The translations under genes and the position numbers were made by a program. Below the pieces are notes generated by a model, which searched no databases, was not told the DNA's origin, and saw only the letters and a list, made by a program, of their open reading frames with translations. DNA of 64,000 bases from Thalassospira sp. MCCC 1A01148 (GTDB lineage Bacteria > Pseudomonadota > Alphaproteobacteria > Rhodospirillales > Thalassospiraceae). The stretch spans positions 62,001-126,000 of the forward strand of contig NZ_LPVZ01000018.1 in assembly GCF_001613795.1 (NCBI RefSeq), in the 5' to 3' direction. Positions 53,647 through 62,214 of the stretch are shown piece by piece; position 1 is the first letter of the stretch, and the number at the start of each line of letters is the position of its first letter.

Positions 53647-54984
53647 TCAACCTTCCAGCAAGCGTAACAGGTTCTGGCGCATTTCGCTGATGCGACCAAG
53701 GATCGCAACGCTCGTTCGGGTCAGAATTTGGTTGGAGGCATAGTCGGTCAATTCCGCTGCAACATCGAGATCAAGCAGGCTGGAACGTGCTTCTTCAACA
53801 TGCTGCAGTGTCGCGGTCAGGTTTGTGCTGGCAACGTCCAGGCGGTTCTGGTTGGTGCCAATGTTTGTGCGTGCGCGCTGAATGTCATCAATCGCACGGG
53901 TAATGGTTTCAAGCGCCTTGCGCGCCTTTACCGTCGAGGCAATGGCATTCTTGCCCAGATCATCAAGACTGGGTTCAGTGCCGGTCTTTCCGCTGCCAAG
54001 GGTTGCGCCATCAACAGCAGTCATCGAGATCGCAACCTGATCCGCAGCCGTTGCCCCGCCACCGACCTGCAAGTAAACCCGATCAGAAAGCTTGTTGCCC
54101 CGATCCTCGGTAACGGAGAATACCGGCGAGGACCCAAGAACCTGCGCACTTGCCGATCCATCTGCACCGGCACCGTCAGCCCCCTGCGAAAGGGCGTTGG
54201 ACACCGTGGTGCCGATGTTAAAGTTCAGATCGACCTTGACCCCGAGCATGTCGAATTCAAGGCTTTGTCTTTCGCTGATTTCAAGTGCCTTGGCCCCGCC
54301 GGTGGCATAGTCGGTGATGTCGATGCTTTGCGAGCGGTGCGAAGCGGTGCCATCAATTTCGGACGAAGCATTCAGCATGATCCTGTCGCCGGTTTTGATC
54401 AGGTCAAACCGAACACTGTTATCGCCAAGACCGTCTTCGTCGTTATCGCCAGCCCAATAATTGTCATTGGTAATGACAACATTGGAAAAGCCATTGGCGT
54501 GCGACAGGGCATTGGCCGTGCCGCCAGCTTCAAGATCGGAATAATCAAGCGAGACATCGCTGCCATCGCCCAATAACTGGATGCCGTTGAAGCTGGTCGA
54601 GGACGCGATGCGATTGATCTCATCGCGCAAACCAGTGAATTCGTCATTGAGAAACCCGCGTTCGGTATCCGGCAGGTTTTCCGATGCGGCCTGAACGGCC
54701 AAGGTTTTCATACGCACCAGAATGTTATCAATGGTGGCCATGCCCCCATCTGCAATCTGGAGCATGGAATTGCCGTGCCCCACATTGACAATTCCCGATG
54801 TGATGGTCGAGGCCGTTGAATCCAGCCGCACCCCGATAGCCATAGACGTTGCATCATCACGTGCGGAGACCACACGCTGTCCTGATGACAGTTTCTGAAG
54901 CGATCTGTTCGTCGCTTCTTCGGCGCGTGCCAGATTGCGATGTGCAAGATTGGCCGCGTGATTGGATAGAATATTTAACGCCAT
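53647..54984 (-). CDS. Flagellin (first copy)
   Basis: Filament subunit, 445 residues. The N-terminal D0/D1 helices (NHAANLAHRNL, LSSGQRVVSARDDATSMAIG) and the C-terminal ones (NIGTNQNRLDVASTNL, LTDYASNQILTRTSVAILG, ending QNLLRLLEG) are well conserved; the middle is the variable surface region. Exported by the flagellar type III system, so no signal peptide. ATG 54984. It shares leader hairpin, termini and about the same length with the second flagellin upstream, but its C-terminal helix ends RISEMRQNLLRLLEG instead of QAQQMPQNLLRLLQG. Confidence 0.96.
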   Translation of the reverse strand: MALNILSNHAANLAHRNLARAEEATNRSLQKLSSGQRVVSARDDATSMAIGVRLDSTASTITSGIVNVGHGNSMLQIADGGMATIDNILVRMKTLAVQAASENLPDTERGFLNDEFTGLRDEINRIASSTSFNGIQLLGDGSDVSLDYSDLEAGGTANALSHANGFSNVVITNDNYWAGDNDEDGLGDNSVRFDLIKTGDRIMLNASSEIDGTASHRSQSIDITDYATGGAKALEISERQSLEFDMLGVKVDLNFNIGTTVSNALSQGADGAGADGSASAQVLGSSPVFSVTEDRGNKLSDRVYLQVGGGATAADQVAISMTAVDGATLGSGKTGTEPSLDDLGKNAIASTVKARKALETITRAIDDIQRARTNIGTNQNRLDVASTNLTATLQHVEEARSSLLDLDVAAELTDYASNQILTRTSVAILGRISEMRQNLLRLLEG

Positions 54985-54989
54985 GTCGC

Positions 54990-55004
54990 AGTTCCTACCT
55001 GAAC
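54990..55004 (-). promoter_or_regulatory. Leader hairpin exposing the Shine-Dalgarno, first flagellin
   Basis: On the minus strand GTTC-AGGTAG-GAAC places the ribosome site AGGTAGG in a hairpin loop, about 10 bases before the ATG. The same 14 bases occur upstream of the second flagellin. Confidence 0.55.
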
Positions 55005-55389
55005 AAGCAAAACAAATGGTGGCGGCGATCCGGACCCCTACATGAGGCCAACTGCGCAAAAGGTTAATTAGAGAAATATGAAATTGCAATAGCTAATATT
55101 AGAAGTAACTCAACATTAAGTCATTGAATAATAGTGATAAATTAGTCTCCTATGCCAAAGGAGGGGTTCCGAGAGGAGGCAAATCTTGATTTCTCTTCGT
55201 GGATACCGGCAAAAAAGAAGGCCCTGCGCGGAGCAAAAGATCAATCTGATCAAGGGGGGGCGGGAAGTGTGTTTTTAATGCGCAATGCAACGTCGTGCAG
55301 GGAAAGCACGCCTGTCGTTTCATGCCACATTGCACAGGCGCAAGTGATTCATTTCGTGGGGAAAACCGCAGGACGTTATTCAAAACAAA

Positions 55390-55415
55390 GAGCCCTGCGA
55401 TGTGTCGCAGGGCTC
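55390..55415 (-). terminator. Terminator of the second flagellin gene
   Basis: A perfect 11-base stem GAGCCCTGCGA / TCGCAGGGCTC with a 4-base loop, followed leftward by TTTGTTTTG. Confidence 0.92.
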
Positions 55416-55441
55416 CATGGCTTTGCAGCAAGGGGGCTCAA

Positions 55442-56794
55442 TCAACCTTGCAGCAAGCGTAACAGGTTCTGTGGCATCTGCTGGGCCTGTGCGAGCATGG
55501 CGATGCCGGACTGGACCAGAATCTGTTTCGAGGTAAAGTTCGTCATCTCTGCCGCCACGTCGAGGTCCAGCAGGGTAGAGCGCGCCTCTTCTATATTCTC
55601 GATCATGGTTGCAAGGTTCTGGCCTGCAAAATCCAGACGGTTCTGGTAGGTCCCGACATTGGCGCGTGCACGCTGCAGGTCATCAATCGCGCGCGTAACG
55701 ACCTCGACCGCGTTTTGTGCAGTCGCCGCGGTGTTAATAGCGTTGGTGCCAAGGTCCTCAAGGCTGCTTTGGCTGCCATTGGCACCCGCACCAAGTTCTG
55801 AACTGTCGACCGACTGGAAATTGATCGCAAGCCGGTCATTGGATGTGTTGCCAGCCCCGACCTGGAAGGAAATATTGTCAGCAAGTTGCTGGCCCTGATC
55901 GGAAAGCATCCGCACGGTGCTGTTGTCGCCCGGTGTCGCGCCGCCGCCAATTACCTGTGCTGTCGCATAACCATCTGCACCGGCCCCGTCCGAGCCCAGC
56001 GTGATGGTGTTGGCAATGATGCCGCCGATGTTCGAGTTCAGATCAAGTGTCAGGCCAAGTTCATCAAAGCTGATGGTGGTGGTTTCACCGGGGCCAAGGG
56101 CCTGCGTGCCACCCGTGGCAAGATCGGTGATGTCTATACTTTGTTCGCGGCTGGTCGCACCATCAATCGTTGTGAAGATGTTCAGCATGGCCGTATTTCC
56201 GACCTTGATGAAATGGACCTTGAATTCGTTATCGGTCACGCCGTTATCGTTTGCGTCGGTTGCCCAGTAATTGTTGTCGGTGATCCCGATCTTGTCGAAC
56301 CCGTTGGCCGGCGACAGGTCTTCGGCCAGGCCCGTGGGATTAAACAGCGCATAGTTAAGCGAGACATCGCCACCATCGCCGAGCAACTGAATACCATTGA
56401 AATTGGTCGAGGATGAAATGCGATCAATCTCGTCGCGAAGTTCGGTGAACTCGTCATTGAGGAACCCGCGCTCGGTATCGGACAGGTTGCCCGATGATGC
56501 CTGAACCGCAAGGGTCTTCATTCGCACCAGAATATCATCAATCGTTGCCATGCCGCCGTCGGCAATCTGCAACATGGAATTGGCCTGCCCGACATTGACT
56601 GCGGCGGTTTTTAACGACTGTGCGGTGGCATTTAAACGCGCGCCAATCGCCATCGACGCCGCATCGTCGCGCGCCGATACAACCCGCGTACCCGAAGACA
56701 GCTTGGCCAGCGAACGGGTCGCCGCCGCATCGGACGCCGTCAGATTGCGATGCGCAAGATTGGCCGCATAGTTTGAAATAATATTGAGTGCCAC
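55442..56794 (-). CDS. Flagellin (second copy)
   Basis: Filament subunit, 450 residues, starting with GTG at 56794. N-terminal helices (NYAANLAHRNLTASDAAATR, LSSGTRVVSARDDAASMAIG) and C-terminal helices (NVGTYQNRLDFAGQNL, EMTNFTSKQILVQSGIAMLAQAQQMPQNLL) are canonical, with the usual alphaproteobacterial IADGGMATIDDILVRMK segment. The central region differs from the first copy, so the two filaments or layers may be antigenically distinct. The leader carries the perfect version of the Shine-Dalgarno hairpin. Confidence 0.96.
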   Translation of the reverse strand: MALNIISNYAANLAHRNLTASDAAATRSLAKLSSGTRVVSARDDAASMAIGARLNATAQSLKTAAVNVGQANSMLQIADGGMATIDDILVRMKTLAVQASSGNLSDTERGFLNDEFTELRDEIDRISSSTNFNGIQLLGDGGDVSLNYALFNPTGLAEDLSPANGFDKIGITDNNYWATDANDNGVTDNEFKVHFIKVGNTAMLNIFTTIDGATSREQSIDITDLATGGTQALGPGETTTISFDELGLTLDLNSNIGGIIANTITLGSDGAGADGYATAQVIGGGATPGDNSTVRMLSDQGQQLADNISFQVGAGNTSNDRLAINFQSVDSSELGAGANGSQSSLEDLGTNAINTAATAQNAVEVVTRAIDDLQRARANVGTYQNRLDFAGQNLATMIENIEEARSTLLDLDVAAEMTNFTSKQILVQSGIAMLAQAQQMPQNLLRLLQG

Positions 56795-56799
56795 GTCCG

Positions 56800-56815
56800 A
56801 GTTCCTACCTGAACT
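56800..56815 (-). promoter_or_regulatory. Leader hairpin exposing the Shine-Dalgarno, second flagellin
   Basis: Minus-strand AGTTC-AGGTAG-GAACT is a perfect 5-base stem whose loop holds the ribosome site, 5-6 bases before the GTG start. Confidence 0.6.
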
Positions 56816-57004
56816 GTAAAGGTCTGATTGAATTTAGACCTGCAAGGTCCCTCTACATGAGCGAACCGTAAATATACATTAAAATGGTTTTTGGAGCTGT
56901 GCAAGGTGGAAGCTTTTGGAATGTTTTAGTTAACCAATTGAAATCTTTGACTAAAAGAAAATCCTATCCTTAATGGGGTGGATCCGGTTGGTCTTGGAAT
57001 GCAA

Positions 57005-57033
57005 AAAAGCCGGTCAGGAAATGACCGGCTTTT
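57005..57033 (-). terminator. Terminator of the DUF5610-like gene
   Basis: A 12-base stem AAAAGCCGGTCA / TGACCGGCTTTT with a 5-base loop lies 27 bases past the stop, and a leftward T-run follows. Confidence 0.93.
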
Positions 57034-57060
57034 AATGAATACAGATGTTTGTGTGCTTTA

Positions 57061-57732
57061 TCAGCCGTTGGTGCCATAACGCGGCGCGTTGCGCTGGGCA
57101 TTGCTGCCAGCTTCGGCGTAGGCCTGGCTTGCCTGTGCGGTCTGGGTGACCTGCGACTGCAGGACCTGTTCATCGCGTTCCGGCGTTGCTGCCTCGGCCG
57201 CTTCTTCTGACGCGCTGCTGTTAAACAGCTCGGTCAGGCGTTGCTCGATGCTTTGCAGACCTTCATTCAGGCGTTCTTCGGTTTCGTTGATATTGCCGTT
57301 GATTTCATCATTGAGTGCGCCCAGTCCGTCAAGGATGGCGCGGGCATCTTCAAGACCGGCCTGAATGCCTTCGCTTGCCTGATCAAAGATTTCGCGGGCT
57401 TCGGCCTCGGAACTTGCATTGGATGCAATCAGGTCGCCGACGCGGGCAAGAATGCGGTCAGCAACGCCTTCGGGTGTGTAATCGTCGGGATTAACACCCT
57501 GGATCGACAGACCGGTCGATTGCAGGCTTTCATTGATCGCGGCAACAATGTTGTCCGCCGACAGGCGGGTTGCGGATTCAGAAGACAGCGAAACAGACGT
57601 CGCAGCTGCAAATGCAGATGCGCCATTGTTTCCGGTTTTCTCAGAATCACTTTGTCCCGGCAAATAGGATTGTGCCGAGCGGCTTGATGCCCCGGATTGT
57701 TGGGATGACAGACCACCGATGGTGATATCCAT
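57061..57732 (-). CDS. DUF5610-like protein next to flagellin genes
   Basis: 223 residues. A Ser/Gln-rich N-terminus (DITIGGLSSQQSGASSRSAQ) leads to a helical domain at about 75-175 (GVADRILARVGDLIASN, ASEGIQAGLEDARAILDGLG, INETEERLNEGL) that fits the DUF5610 pattern seen in flagellar loci, then a Gln/Ala-rich tail. Function not established; position beside two flagellins suggests a flagellar accessory or secreted regulator. ATG 57732 follows GGGAGG. No signal peptide. Confidence 0.72.
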   Translation of the reverse strand: MDITIGGLSSQQSGASSRSAQSYLPGQSDSEKTGNNGASAFAAATSVSLSSESATRLSADNIVAAINESLQSTGLSIQGVNPDDYTPEGVADRILARVGDLIASNASSEAEAREIFDQASEGIQAGLEDARAILDGLGALNDEINGNINETEERLNEGLQSIEQRLTELFNSSASEEAAEAATPERDEQVLQSQVTQTAQASQAYAEAGSNAQRNAPRYGTNG

Positions 57733-58129
57733 AAACGTCCTCCCTGGACGGAATGCGTTAAGCGCGGTGCTGACAATCAGCACTTTTCCAAGCAAACCTG
57801 CGCTGCAATTACGCATGCAGCTGACCGCTTGATAAAATTCAAACTTCAATATGGCATGGAAAGGCGGAAAAATCCAGTCCTCATGTATAGGCAGGGTTGA
57901 TGCAGCTGCAAGGGTGGTTTGCGTTTTGTGTTGTCTTTGACTGCCGGTGAATGTTTGTGGAAATCGACCGATTTTCGCCAGAAATCTCGTTATCTGATGT
58001 TGCACGTCGATCAAAGCGCGCTTATGAACACTGCTTAAGAATATTTTGGAACCCGATCCGGGGGTGGCGCGCCGTTTGGGCCGCGCCGGACGCCAGGGTC
58101 GGGGTTTGACAGGCAGGAGTTGATTGAGC
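57733..58129. other. 397-base divergent region upstream of leuS
   Basis: It separates the DUF5610-like gene from the leucyl-tRNA synthetase gene. A GC-rich imperfect repeat GGCGCGCC / GGCCGCGCC lies at about 58066-58086 and GCAGGAG just before the start codon. No credible small gene. Confidence 0.6.
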
Positions 58130-61100
58130 GTGGCGAACTATCAGGAAAGTGCGCGGGAATTTGAAAAGCGCTGGCAGGCATATTGGCGTGAAAACGATAC
58201 CTATCGTACGCCAAATCCCGGCGATGCCGATTTCGACGCAAGCAAGAAGAAAAGCGTCATCCTGGACATGTTCCCCTATCCAAGCGGGGTTGGCCTGCAT
58301 ATCGGCCATCCGCTGGGCTATATCGCGACCGACGTCAAGGCACGGTTCGAACGCATGCGCGGCAAAAACGTTCTGCATTCCATGGGCTTTGATGCCTTTG
58401 GTCTGCCGGCAGAACAGTTTGCCATCCAGACCGGCCAGCATCCGCGCATCACGACCGAAGCCAATATCGAAAACATGCTGCGTCAGCTTGAAGTCATCGG
58501 CCTTGGTCATGACCCGCATCGTCGTTTCGCCACGACCGATATCGACTATTACAAATGGACGCAGTGGATCTTCCTGCAGCTTTTCAACAGCTTCTATGAT
58601 CCGACCGTGGAATGGAAAGGCCCGCAGGGGCAGGTGATCAATGGGCGTGCGCGCCCGATTGCCGAATTGCGCCCGTTGCTTGAGAGCGGTGATTGGTTGC
58701 TCGACGAAGATGGCGTGCCACAGCCGAAATCGGTGATTGGCGAAGGCACCAAAGCCGAGGGCAAAGAGATTGATCGTGCAATTGATCGCGGGCGTCTGGC
58801 CTATGTCGATGAGGTGCCGGTCAACTGGTGCCCGATGCTGGGCACGGTTCTGTCGAACGAGGAAGTCACCAACGAAGGAAAATCCGAACGTGGTGATTAC
58901 CCGGTCTATAAACGTCCGCTGAAACAGTGGATGTTGCGCATTACCGATTATGCTGACCGTCTGGTCGCCGATCTTGAAGGACTTGATTGGCCAAATGGCG
59001 TGGTCGAGATGCAGAAGGGCTGGATTGGCCGTTCTGTCGGCGCACGGGTCAACTTCCCGGTCAAAACCGTGGACGGTGCAGACGACAAGATTGCCGTTTA
59101 TACCACCCGTCCGGACACGATCTTTGGCGCGACCTATATGGTTCTCGCACCTGAGCATCCGCTGGTCGATAAGCTTTGCGCCGCCGATAAAAAGGCCGAC
59201 GTTGCGGCCTATCGCGCTGAAGCGTCCGAGCTTAAGGCCGTGTCGGCCAAGGATGATGCCGAACGCGAAAAGACCGGCGTGTTTATTGGCGCGCATGCGA
59301 CCAACCCGGTCACCGGTGAAGAAATCCCGGTCTGGATTGCCGACTATGTCCTGATGGGCTATGGCACCGGTGCGATCATGGCGGTTCCGGCTGGCGATCA
59401 GCGCGACTTTGAATTTGCCCATAAATTCGATCTGCCGATCAAGGCAACCACCAAGCCGTCCGAAGCTTGGCTTAAGGAAAATGCCCCGGCAGATGCGGCG
59501 GATGCTGATGCAGCGACGCTTTTGGCGCGCTATGAGGCAGAGCCGGGCGCATTCAAACTTGCCCAGACTGAAGTTGGCGAGACGATCAATTCCGCCAATG
59601 ACGAGGTTTCAATCAACGGTCTTTCGACCCCGGATGCCAAGGCCAAGATCATCGAATGGATGGAAGCCAAGGGCATTGGCCGCGGTCGCGTGCAGTACAA
59701 GCTGCGCGACTGGCTGTTCTCGCGTCAGCGGTATTGGGGGGAGCCGTTCCCGGTTCTGTTCGATAAGGAAACCGATCAGGTTCACGGCATTGCCGAGGCG
59801 GCCTTGCCTGTTGTTCTGCCGGAAATGACCGATTTCAAACCGAAATCAAACGAAGACCCGAATTCCGAGCCGGAACCGCCGTTGGCGCGCGCCAAGGACT
59901 GGATGGAAGTCACAGGCATCGTCCTTTCCGATGGTTCAGTTCTGCCGGTGGATGCAGAAGTTGGCGCAAAACACACCCATGACGGTGCGGAATATGAAGT
60001 GCGCGCGTTCAAACGCGATGCCAACTCCATGCCGAACTGGGCGGGGTCTTGCTGGTATTATCTGCGCTATTTCGATGCCAAGAATGATGCCAAGTTTGCA
60101 TCCGATGATGCCGCCGCCTATTGGGCAAACAGCACGGACAAGGACGGCAACGCCCTTCCGGGTGCAGTTGACCTTTATGTTGGCGGTGCGGAACATGCTG
60201 TGCTGCATCTTCTGTACTCGCGTTTCTGGCACAAGGTCCTGTTTGACCTTGGCTATGTCAGCACACCCGAGCCGTTCCAGAAGCTGTTTAACCAGGGCAT
60301 GATTACGGCCGATGCCTATACCGATGCGCGCGGGGTTTATGTCGACATCCATGATGTTGAAATGCGTGATGTCGATGGCAAAAAAGTACCGTTCAACGCC
60401 AAAACCGATGAACGACTGACCACCGTGCCGGGCAAGATGGGCAAACGATACAAAAACGGTATCCCGCCTGAAGAAGTGTGTGATCAGTACACCATCGATA
60501 CGTTCAGAACCTATGAGATGTATATGGGGCCGCTTGATAGCTCCAAACCGTGGCAGTATGACGCAATTGTCGGCATGATGCGGTTCCTGTCCAATGTCTG
60601 GAAAGTCACGACCCAGATGGAGCGGACCGATCACGTCGATGGCAAGATCGAAACGCTTCTGCACAAGACGATTGCCAAGGTGACCGGTGATATTGCTGAT
60701 CTGCGTTTGAATACCGCAATTGCGGCCTTGATCGAGCTGACCAATGCGCTGACCAAGCAGAATGCCGTGCATGACGATCATGCCAAGGCACTTGCACTCA
60801 TGGTCGCCCCGTTTGCTCCGCATCTCGGTGAGGAGCTGATGAGCCGCATGGCTTCTGATGAGTTCAGTGCCAAGAAATCGGTGATCAAGTTCGACTGGCC
60901 GGAGTTCGATGCCGAAAAGGCCAAGGATGATGAATTCGAAGTCCCGGTTCAGGTCAATGGCAAGAAACGTGGTTCGGTCATGGTGGCGGCAGATGCCGAT
61001 CAGGCGACGGTCGAGGCGCTTGCCAAGGCCGACGAAAACGTTGCCCGCCATCTTGAGGGCAAGGACATCGTCAAGGTGATCTATGTCGCCAAGCCGACCC

Positions 61101-61132
61101 CGAAACTGGTCAATATCGTGGTGAAGGGCTAA
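58130..61132 (+). CDS. leuS: Leucyl-tRNA synthetase with altered KMSKS loop
   Basis: Charges tRNA-Leu in the cytosol; 1000 residues, longer than the usual about 860. HIGH signature at 57-60 (LHIGHPLGY). The editing domain keeps its Thr-rich loop (TTRPDTIFGATYM) and Asp (AVPAGDQRDFEF). The second signature reads KMGKRYKN at 769-776 instead of KMSKSKGN. An insert near 170-230 (EGTKAEGKEIDRAI) and later acidic segments also differ from the common type. GTG 58130 has AGGAG 10 bases upstream; TTG 58124 is an alternative. A terminator follows the gene. Confidence 0.93.
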   Translation: MANYQESAREFEKRWQAYWRENDTYRTPNPGDADFDASKKKSVILDMFPYPSGVGLHIGHPLGYIATDVKARFERMRGKNVLHSMGFDAFGLPAEQFAIQTGQHPRITTEANIENMLRQLEVIGLGHDPHRRFATTDIDYYKWTQWIFLQLFNSFYDPTVEWKGPQGQVINGRARPIAELRPLLESGDWLLDEDGVPQPKSVIGEGTKAEGKEIDRAIDRGRLAYVDEVPVNWCPMLGTVLSNEEVTNEGKSERGDYPVYKRPLKQWMLRITDYADRLVADLEGLDWPNGVVEMQKGWIGRSVGARVNFPVKTVDGADDKIAVYTTRPDTIFGATYMVLAPEHPLVDKLCAADKKADVAAYRAEASELKAVSAKDDAEREKTGVFIGAHATNPVTGEEIPVWIADYVLMGYGTGAIMAVPAGDQRDFEFAHKFDLPIKATTKPSEAWLKENAPADAADADAATLLARYEAEPGAFKLAQTEVGETINSANDEVSINGLSTPDAKAKIIEWMEAKGIGRGRVQYKLRDWLFSRQRYWGEPFPVLFDKETDQVHGIAEAALPVVLPEMTDFKPKSNEDPNSEPEPPLARAKDWMEVTGIVLSDGSVLPVDAEVGAKHTHDGAEYEVRAFKRDANSMPNWAGSCWYYLRYFDAKNDAKFASDDAAAYWANSTDKDGNALPGAVDLYVGGAEHAVLHLLYSRFWHKVLFDLGYVSTPEPFQKLFNQGMITADAYTDARGVYVDIHDVEMRDVDGKKVPFNAKTDERLTTVPGKMGKRYKNGIPPEEVCDQYTIDTFRTYEMYMGPLDSSKPWQYDAIVGMMRFLSNVWKVTTQMERTDHVDGKIETLLHKTIAKVTGDIADLRLNTAIAALIELTNALTKQNAVHDDHAKALALMVAPFAPHLGEELMSRMASDEFSAKKSVIKFDWPEFDAEKAKDDEFEVPVQVNGKKRGSVMVAADADQATVEALAKADENVARHLEGKDIVKVIYVAKPTPKLVNIVVKG

Positions 61133-61161
61133 GCCCGGACCGCGAGGATGGATTTTACGAG

Positions 61162-61194
61162 AAGGGCATGTTGCTTGGGCAGCGTGCCCTTTTT
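61162..61194 (+). terminator. Terminator after leuS
   Basis: AAGGGCA pairs with TGCCCTT across a 16-base interior, followed by TTTCTTT. Confidence 0.8.
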
Positions 61195-61205
61195 CTTTAC
61201 CTGGG

Positions 61206-62021
61206 TCACCGGTCTGCGAAGATGGCTTTGGGGTCGCAATCCTTGAGGATGGCTGAGGCAGGAATTTCACGCTCGATGATCATCTGGTCAGGCAGAAGGC
61301 TTGCGCGGCCAAACAGTCTTGCCAGAGTCCCGTCGCACAGCATTTCATAGATTGTCTTGTTGAAGGTCTTTCGGTTCCTGATACCGGCAAGATCGGCCTT
61401 GAACAGGATCAGGACATTTTCGCTGGTGACAGGATCGTCGGTAACCGAGATCGAGTCTTCAAGGCCAAGCAGCTTTAGGACATGGTTTCCCGAAAAACGT
61501 TCGATGATGGCGGCATCCAGACGGTTGCTGGCAATCATGCGCAACAAAAACGTATCACCGGGGACGCGTTCGATGCTGAGTTCCTGACGATCAAGAATGT
61601 AGTCAGGGTAATGATAGGCAGATAGCCCCACCCGCGTGCCATCAAGGTCTTCAAGCTTTTCAACCCTGCCCCGGCCAAAGCGATCAGTACTGTAAAAAAC
61701 AAGATTTTCACGGCGATAGAACGGCACCGAGGCCAACGAGACCGGAATGTCAGAAAGTGACGGATAAGCTCCCAGCGCGTCATACTTGCCGCTTATGAAG
61801 TCCTGCACCGCGCGCCGTACCGGCAGAATGTCAATGACGACGTCAGTGTCCGACCGTCTTGCTATTTCCGTATACATATCAATGAAAACGCCGTGATCCT
61901 TGCTTTCCGCCATCAACGGAATATAGGGGAAAACCACCCGGATCTGCGAGGTCGGTTGTACCGCTATCGCGTGGCTTGTCACGAGCAGCAGGACAGAAAG
62001 GGCCAGAAAGATAAGGCGCAT
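61206..62021 (-). CDS. Orphan periplasmic solute-binding protein (SBP_bac_3 type)
   Basis: 271 residues with a signal peptide (LIFLALSVLLLVTSHAIA). The mature part follows the type 3 solute-binding plan (DHGVFIDMYTEIARRSDTDVVIDILPVRRAVQDF, LDGTRVGLSAYHYPDY). No transport partner is nearby. It differs clearly from the 40257 orphan, so this is not a simple duplication. Ligand unknown; a sensory or auxiliary binding role is possible. Convergent with leuS, divergent from the nucleotide-sugar dehydrogenase. Confidence 0.85.
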   Translation of the reverse strand: MRLIFLALSVLLLVTSHAIAVQPTSQIRVVFPYIPLMAESKDHGVFIDMYTEIARRSDTDVVIDILPVRRAVQDFISGKYDALGAYPSLSDIPVSLASVPFYRRENLVFYSTDRFGRGRVEKLEDLDGTRVGLSAYHYPDYILDRQELSIERVPGDTFLLRMIASNRLDAAIIERFSGNHVLKLLGLEDSISVTDDPVTSENVLILFKADLAGIRNRKTFNKTIYEMLCDGTLARLFGRASLLPDQMIIEREIPASAILKDCDPKAIFADR

Positions 62022-62214
62022 GTCAATGACGTCGCATGTTGCGAAGGATGAACCTGAACTAGATCACTTTCCGGGCACTCGTACAAGTGTCGTCATTTTG
62101 GGGCGTGCTTGGCCGGAAACTGTCACGGCCCCGAGATTGGAGGACCTAAGCAATTGACGGGGCAAGACGGGGTGGCTACAAATCGGCGACCAGTTTGTTT
62201 GCAGGGTTTTAAGC

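Larger units (their letters stand above)
54985..55441. other. 457-base region between the two flagellin genes
   Basis: It contains the leader hairpin of the first flagellin (54990-55004), an AT-rich stretch (about 55060-55150) suited to its promoter, and the terminator of the second flagellin (55390-55415). I could not identify a clear sigma-28 or sigma-54 promoter, and no gene is seen. Confidence 0.65.

Noticed and set aside
56795..57060. Search for a sigma-54 or sigma-28 promoter before the second flagellin
   Set aside because: A TTGCA occurs in the AT-rich leader but without a correctly spaced GG, and no TAAA-N15-GCCGATAA match is seen, so I do not report a promoter.
58022..59422. 466-codon and (59936-61270) 444-codon frames antisense to leuS
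   Set aside because: Long antisense frames are expected opposite long biased genes. Neither shows a domain, and both cross the real gene's boundaries without signals.
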